Positions 59,536 to 64,000 of a DNA stretch of 64,000 bases are shown in pieces. The translations under genes and the position numbers were made by a program. The notes under the pieces were generated by a model. The model did not search any database, was not told the origin of the DNA, and saw only the letters and a list, made by a program, of their open reading frames with translations. The stretch's first letter is position 1. Every line of letters begins with the position of its first letter. The DNA is taken from positions 124,001-188,000 of the forward strand of contig CABKMN010000001.1 of the NCBI GenBank assembly GCA_902373525.1, read 5' to 3'. The DNA is from an uncultured Bilophila sp. Its GTDB lineage: Bacteria; Desulfobacterota; Desulfovibrionia; Desulfovibrionales; Desulfovibrionaceae.

Positions 59536-61287
59536 ATGCGCCAGCATCAGGAACGTTTCTTCACTTCGCACGACGGACACGAACTGTTCTACCGCTACTG
59601 GCCTGCCGAAACCGGTACGCCGCGCGGGGCCGTCGTGCTCATGCACAGGGGGCACGAACATTCGGGACGTATGGCGCATCTGGTCGACGAACTGGATATG
59701 CCGGATTTCGCCTTCTTCGCATGGGATCAGCGCGGCCTCGGGCGTTCCCGGTCTTCGACCGGTCCGGCGCTGTCCATGAGCGTGAGCATCCGCGACACGC
59801 AGTCCTTCCATGAACATCTTTCCGAAGCCCACGGGATTCCCCCGGAGGAAACCGCCGTCGTTGCGCAGAGCATGGCCGCCGTCATCGCAAGCGCGTGGGT
59901 GCTCGACTATGCCCCGGGCCTGCGCTGCATGGCGTTGGCCTCCCCCGCCTTCAGCGTCAAGCTGTACGTGCCTTTCGCTCTGCCGCTGATCCGTCTCGGG
60001 CGGGCGTTGCGGGGCGAATTCTTCGTCAACAGCTACGTTAAGGCGAACCTCCTTTCCCACGATCCCGAACGCCGTAAACGTTTTGCGGAAGACCCGCTCA
60101 TCGCCCGGCCCATTGCCTCCACCGCCCTGCTGGAACTGGACGAGATGGGCCGCCGCGTGGTGGAAAACGCCCCTTCCATCCTGACCCCGACGCTCCTGCT
60201 CATGTCGGGGAGCGACGTGGTGGTGCGCCATGAGCCTCAGCACCGCTTTTACGAAACGCTCGGGGCCGTCGACAAGGAGCGCATCTTCATTCCCGGCGCG
60301 TATCACGACACGCTCGGCGAACGGAACCGCGCCGATACCGTGCGGGCCTGCCGCGAATTCATCCTCGCCCGTTTCCATGAACCCATTGTGCGGCCCTGCG
60401 TACTCGACGCGGACAGGCGGGGCTACAGCCGCATGGTGCAGGATCGCATTTCCCGCCCCCTTTCCCCGTGGTCTCCGCAAGGACTTTACTGGCGGACGCA
60501 GCGCGGGCTGATGCGCTTCGGAGCCCGTTTTTCCGAAGGGCTGCGTATCGGCGTCGCCACCGGGTTCGATTCGGGGACTTCTCTCGACTATGTGTACCGG
60601 AACACTCCATCGGGAACGAATGCGTTCGGCGTCTTCATCGACCGGGTGGGCTATCATAACGCCATCGGCTGGAGAGGCATCAGGCAACGCAAGATTCACA
60701 TGGAGGCATTGCTCAGGCTGGCCCTGCGCCGCGCCGCCGAAGACGGCCTGCCCGTGACCGTCCTCGATGTGGCCGCCGGGCACGGACGTTATGTGCTGGA
60801 TGCCCTCAAGGACTCCGCCGTCCAGCCGGAAAGCGTCCTTCTGCGCGACTTCAACGGACAAAACGTGAAGGCGGGCCAACAGCTCATCCGTGAACGGGGA
60901 CTTGAAGGAGTCATCCGCTTTGAACAAGGGGACGCCTTCGACAAGGAAAGCCTGAGTGCCCTCGCCCCCAAGCGGGCAATCGGCATCGTCTCCGGCCTGT
61001 TTGAACTGTTTCCCGAAAACGGGCCCGTGCGTACCGCTCTGGAGGGCCTCGCCCAAGCCCTCCTCCCCGGCGGCTACCTGCTCGTGACGAATCAGGCCAC
61101 GCACCCGCAGCAGGAGTACATCGCCCGCGTACTGCAAAGCCATATCGAAGGCCGCCCGTGGGTTATGCGCTGCCGTTCGCAGGAAGAAATGAACCAGTTG
61201 CTGGATGTTTCTGGATTTGTCCCCATTCTGCGCCGGGTGGACCAGTGGGGCATCTTTTCCGTCACGCTGGCACGTCGCAAGACCTGA
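59536..61287 (+). CDS. Alpha/beta hydrolase fused to SAM methyltransferase (YnbC-like)
   Basis: A 583-residue two-domain protein. Residues 1-290 are an alpha/beta hydrolase (lysophospholipase type) with HRGHEHSGRM, AWDQRGLGRS and the nucleophile elbow AQSMAA. Residues 300-583 are a class I methyltransferase (DVAAGHGRYVLDAL). This fusion is known from ynbC. The genes around it suggest work on a phospholipid-derived product. Confidence 0.85.
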   Translation: MRQHQERFFTSHDGHELFYRYWPAETGTPRGAVVLMHRGHEHSGRMAHLVDELDMPDFAFFAWDQRGLGRSRSSTGPALSMSVSIRDTQSFHEHLSEAHGIPPEETAVVAQSMAAVIASAWVLDYAPGLRCMALASPAFSVKLYVPFALPLIRLGRALRGEFFVNSYVKANLLSHDPERRKRFAEDPLIARPIASTALLELDEMGRRVVENAPSILTPTLLLMSGSDVVVRHEPQHRFYETLGAVDKERIFIPGAYHDTLGERNRADTVRACREFILARFHEPIVRPCVLDADRRGYSRMVQDRISRPLSPWSPQGLYWRTQRGLMRFGARFSEGLRIGVATGFDSGTSLDYVYRNTPSGTNAFGVFIDRVGYHNAIGWRGIRQRKIHMEALLRLALRRAAEDGLPVTVLDVAAGHGRYVLDALKDSAVQPESVLLRDFNGQNVKAGQQLIRERGLEGVIRFEQGDAFDKESLSALAPKRAIGIVSGLFELFPENGPVRTALEGLAQALLPGGYLLVTNQATHPQQEYIARVLQSHIEGRPWVMRCRSQEEMNQLLDVSGFVPILRRVDQWGIFSVTLARRKT

Positions 61288-61524
61288 TCCCGGACAGGAT
61301 GCCTCGGAGAGCATATCTCTGGACGGGAACGAAGCGCATGAGAGGAACCAGCCCAACCTGTGCGAACGCTCCTCCGTAGGACAACGGAAAAAGAAAAGAG
61401 CGGGACGGTACCCCCTTCATCGAACAGGTACGGAGCGGGAATCTGGCAGAAGAATGCCCGACCGGATTCGGTCAACGAGGAGTCCCGCTTTGCGAGGATG
61501 CACCACGACCTTCACGGAGGCCAC

Positions 61525-62181
61525 ATGTCCGATACGGCTTGGCGAGAATCCCGAAAAGCGCTGCTGGCCTATGCCTTGCGTACGCTGTCCGGCGTGCGTT
61601 GCCTGTGGCGCAGGCCGCCGCCGGAACGGCAGACCATCTATTATGCCAATCATACGAGCCACCTTGACGCCCTGCTGATCTGGGCATGCCTGCCCGACGC
61701 CGTGCGGAGCCGTACACGGCCCGTCGCCGCCGGTGACTATTGGCGACGCAAGGGACTGCGGGAATACTTCGCCGCCGAGGTATTCAATGCCGTGTTCGTG
61801 GAACGGACGGGCGGCTTCAATCGGGGCGGCGCGGAACGGGCGCTCACCCCGTTGCATGACGCGCTGGATCGTGGGGACAGCCTCATCCTGTTCCCGGAGG
61901 GGACCCGCAACCGGAGTGACGCCAAGCTCCTGCCCTTCAAGAGCGGCCTCTACAGGATCGCACGGGCGTATCCTCAGATCGCGCTTGTCCCGGTCTGGCT
62001 TGAAAACCTCAACCGTATGCTTCCCAAGGGCGCATGGCTTCCCTTGCCCCTTCTGTGCAGCCTGATCATGGGCGAGGCGCTGCCTCCCACAGGCTCCGAC
62101 GAGCCTCGCCGGGCCTTCCTGCAACGGGCGGAAGCCGCACTGCTGGCACTCTCTCCTTCCCCCGAACCTTTCACCAAGTGA
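61525..62181 (+). CDS. 1-acylglycerol-3-phosphate acyltransferase (PlsC-like)
   Basis: A 218-residue acyltransferase. The HX4D motif is NHTSHLD, and FPEGTRN is motif III. GGAGG four bases before the ATG at 61525 supports this start; the longer frame lacks one. It adds an acyl chain to a lysophospholipid, next to a hydrolase and a CDP-alcohol transferase. Confidence 0.85.
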   Translation: MSDTAWRESRKALLAYALRTLSGVRCLWRRPPPERQTIYYANHTSHLDALLIWACLPDAVRSRTRPVAAGDYWRRKGLREYFAAEVFNAVFVERTGGFNRGGAERALTPLHDALDRGDSLILFPEGTRNRSDAKLLPFKSGLYRIARAYPQIALVPVWLENLNRMLPKGAWLPLPLLCSLIMGEALPPTGSDEPRRAFLQRAEAALLALSPSPEPFTK

Positions 62182-62188
62182 GCCCGAC

Positions 62189-63106
62189 ATGTTGTACGTC
62201 CTGCTCGGTGCCCTCGCCTTCCTTTCCCTGAGTACCTTCACAGGCCTCTTCCTCCGCAGCCGCCGTCAGCCGAACGTCCCGGAATGGCTCGACAACCTCG
62301 TAGCCCGCAATACCGCATGGTGGATCATGATCGCCGTGTTCTCCTGTGCCGTGGCTCTCGGGACAGGGGGGATCACCGCGCTGTTTATTTTCGTTTCCTT
62401 CAATGCGTTGCGGGAATTCGCCACGCTGGCCCCGTCACGACCGGCGGATTACCGCGCGTTGCTGTGGAGCTTCATCGTGTTTCTCCCGCTTCAATACGGG
62501 CTGATTCTCCACAATTGGTACGGGCTGTACTCCATCCTGATCCCCGTCTATGCCTTCCTCATCCTGCCCTGCTTCACGGCGTTCAGCGGGGATGCCACGC
62601 ACTTTCTGGATCGCGTGGCCCGCGTACAGTGGGGGCTCATGCTCTGTGTCTATTGCCTCTCCCACATCCCCGCCCTGCTCATGCTCCCCCTCGGCGACCC
62701 CGCACTGAACATACAGCTCGTCGTCTTTCTCGTCGCTGTGGTGGAAGCCAGCGACGTTCTGCAATACCTTTGCGGCAAAACGCTCGGACGGCACAAGCTC
62801 GCCCCAAGCATTTCCCCTTCCAAGACAGTTGAAGGGCTCATCGGCGGTATCGCGCTCGCCACACTGCTCGGCGGAGGTCTGTCGTTTCTGGGGCCGTTCA
62901 CCTTCGTCCAGGGGCTCGCCATCTCGTTCGTCATCACCTGTATGGGCTTCTGCGGCGGCTTCGTCCTTTCCGCAATCAAGCGGGATCACAAGGTCAAGGA
63001 CTGGGGCTGCCTCATTCAGGGGCACGGCGGCATGCTCGACCGGGTCGACTCCCTGTGCTTCGCCGCACCCGTCTTTTTCCACATCGTCCGCTACTGGTGG
63101 ACATGA
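62189..63106 (+). CDS. Phosphatidate cytidylyltransferase-like (YnbB/CdsA)
   Basis: A 305-residue polytopic membrane protein (about eight helices). The CdsA signature is complete in SPSKTVEGLIGG and KDWGCLIQGHGGMLDRVDS. It makes a CDP-diacylglycerol-type donor for the CDP-alcohol transferase at 58899. It starts seven bases after the acyltransferase stop. Confidence 0.85.
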   Translation: MLYVLLGALAFLSLSTFTGLFLRSRRQPNVPEWLDNLVARNTAWWIMIAVFSCAVALGTGGITALFIFVSFNALREFATLAPSRPADYRALLWSFIVFLPLQYGLILHNWYGLYSILIPVYAFLILPCFTAFSGDATHFLDRVARVQWGLMLCVYCLSHIPALLMLPLGDPALNIQLVVFLVAVVEASDVLQYLCGKTLGRHKLAPSISPSKTVEGLIGGIALATLLGGGLSFLGPFTFVQGLAISFVITCMGFCGGFVLSAIKRDHKVKDWGCLIQGHGGMLDRVDSLCFAAPVFFHIVRYWWT

Positions 63107-63250
63107 TGCGTCCCGTCTTGGCGGGTAATCGGTCTACGAGATCAAAACGGCTCTTTACGGGAGCAACGAGCTCTCCCCCACAACGTATCTCGTCGTGGAT
63201 ACTTGCGGATGATTCCGGGCACAACTGAAGCCATAAATGCGCACAACAAA

Positions 63251-63283
63251 AGTGTCCATGAGACATAACATCTCATGGACACT
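63251..63283 (-). terminator. Terminator of tRNA-fMet
   Basis: A 13-bp perfect stem (63251-63263 with 63271-63283) followed on the minus strand by TTTTGTTGTG. It lies 16 bases beyond the tRNA end. Confidence 0.85.
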
Positions 63284-63298
63284 TGTGAATATTCGAAT

Positions 63299-63375
63299 TG
63301 GTTGCGGGGACAGGATTTGAACCTGTGGTCTTCAGGTTATGAGCCTGACGAGATACCGAGCTTCTCCACCCCGCG
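63299..63375 (-). tRNA. tRNA-fMet (CAT)
   Basis: A 77-base tRNA with encoded CCA. The anticodon is CAT; the acceptor stem starts CGCGGGG and pairs with CCCCGC, leaving the first base C opposite A, the C1:A72 mismatch that marks initiator tRNA. The T loop is GGTTCAAATCC. Confidence 0.95.
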
Positions 63376-63388
63376 TCGTGTGGAAAAA

Positions 63389-63417
63389 GACCTACGCCGA
63401 ATGAGTGGGCATGGCAA
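63389..63417 (-). promoter_or_regulatory. Putative tRNA-fMet promoter
   Basis: On the minus strand TTGCCA (63412-63417) lies 17 bases before TAGGTC (63389-63394), which ends 14 bases before the tRNA 5' end. Confidence 0.45.
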
Positions 63418-63512
63418 GTCTTTTTTCACCTTTTCGCATTTTTTCTGCGAACTATTCCTCGTGTACCCGGATGGTCACAACAGAATTCCTTCCCCCCGCT
63501 CGTTCCGGTGGT

Positions 63513-64000
63513 TTATAACGGTCGTACCTCCCGTACCGGCACCACCGCTCCGCTCCCGGAAACGGCCTGTTCCGTCCAGCCTCCGCCGAGCGCCTTGCAC
63601 AACTGGACCACGGCGACGAGCTGGAGGCGGCGGGCTTCAGCCTGCTCCTGCCGGGCCGCCAACAACTGGCGGCGTACGTCCAGCAGGTCCATTACGCTGC
63701 TCAGCCCCGCGTCATACTGCTTTTCCATGATCTCGTTACTGCGCGCCAGCTCCTTGACCCGCTCGGTCCCGGTGGCAAGCACATTGCGGCTGATACGGTT
63801 GCCCGCGAGCGCGTCCCGCGTCTCCCGAAATGCGTTCTGCACGCTCAACATGTACGCGGCCCGCGCCTCGTCATAGCGGGCCTCCGCCAGCCGTTCTTTC
63901 GCGGAGAGCCGCCCGCCTTCGAACAGCGGCTGCGTCACCCCACCCACAAGGCTCCAGATGCGTGAAGGGTCCATGAAAACGCGATCCAGATGCGTTGAGG
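63513..64000 (-). CDS. Outer-membrane efflux protein, NodT/TolC family (partial)
   Basis: The C-terminal part of an RND-type outer-membrane factor; the 5' end lies beyond the window. The patterns GVTQPLFEGGRLSAKERLAEA and SVMDLLDVRRQLLAARQEQAEA are family hallmarks. It forms the outer channel of an efflux or secretion pump. The frame is open to base 64000. Confidence 0.85.
   Translation of the reverse strand, partial: STHLDRVFMDPSRIWSLVGGVTQPLFEGGRLSAKERLAEARYDEARAAYMLSVQNAFRETRDALAGNRISRNVLATGTERVKELARSNEIMEKQYDAGLSSVMDLLDVRRQLLAARQEQAEARRLQLVAVVQLCKALGGGWTEQAVSGSGAVVPVREVRPL

Noticed and set aside
63107..63250. A terminator or gene after the CdsA-like gene
   Set aside because: No stem with T run and no credible frame is visible; the stretch before the tRNA terminator appears to hold nothing else.

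Overview
The window is host chromosome at both ends with one complete, integrated temperate phage in the middle. The host looks like a GC-rich anaerobe of the Desulfovibrionaceae (Desulfovibrio, Bilophila or a relative). This is inferred from the style of the nifU-nifS cluster and the surface-polymer genes, and from a phage that carries a type III secretion type chaperone and an NrdD-like radical peptide. No rRNA is present to settle it.

Left host flank (1-5014): a small membrane protein, a nifU-nifS iron-sulfur assembly operon on the minus strand, an NAD(P)H-quinone-reductase-like gene, a small conserved protein, a secreted small protein and the detached 5' end of dinB. Right host flank (54868-64000): dinB (DNA polymerase IV), a glycosyltransferase and an undecaprenyl-phosphate sugar transferase, then a ynbA/ynbC/plsC/ynbB-like operon for a phospholipid-type product, a tRNA-fMet, and the 3' part of an outer-membrane efflux gene that runs off the window.

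Prophage (about 49.8 kb, bounded by a 26-bp direct repeat at 5015-5040 and 54842-54867): it has inserted into the first codons of dinB. The phage end supplies a new start codon, ribosome binding site and probably a promoter, so the DinB reading frame stays complete. The original dinB promoter now points at the phage integrase. From left to right the phage has: integrase; a leftward chain of small early genes and regulators; a divergent lysis/lysogeny switch near 10.1 kb; a relatively AT-rich accessory block (10.2-18.7 kb); a long minus-strand late operon (47.5 down to 19.5 kb) with a P2-like contractile tail and a lambda-like head; and a minus-strand replication and DNA-modification module (54.5 down to 48 kb) with an iteron-type candidate origin. 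The accessory block holds a SWIM zinc-finger membrane protein, a nuclease, a CesT-like chaperone with a putative secreted membrane effector, a triplicated HTH-gene/structured-RNA module, and a Vsr-Dcm-restriction cassette.

Most unusual parts: (1) three tandem modules, each a small HTH gene with its own terminator followed by a nearly identical 155-bp block that looks like an independent minus-strand small RNA with a pseudoknot, a GGA-loop hairpin and a terminator; (2) a phage-borne chaperone-effector pair of type III secretion type; (3) the dinB attachment site that swaps the promoters of a mutagenic polymerase and an integrase; (4) a stand-alone peptide resembling the glycyl-radical tail of anaerobic ribonucleotide reductase; (5) mqsRA placed inside the structural operon.
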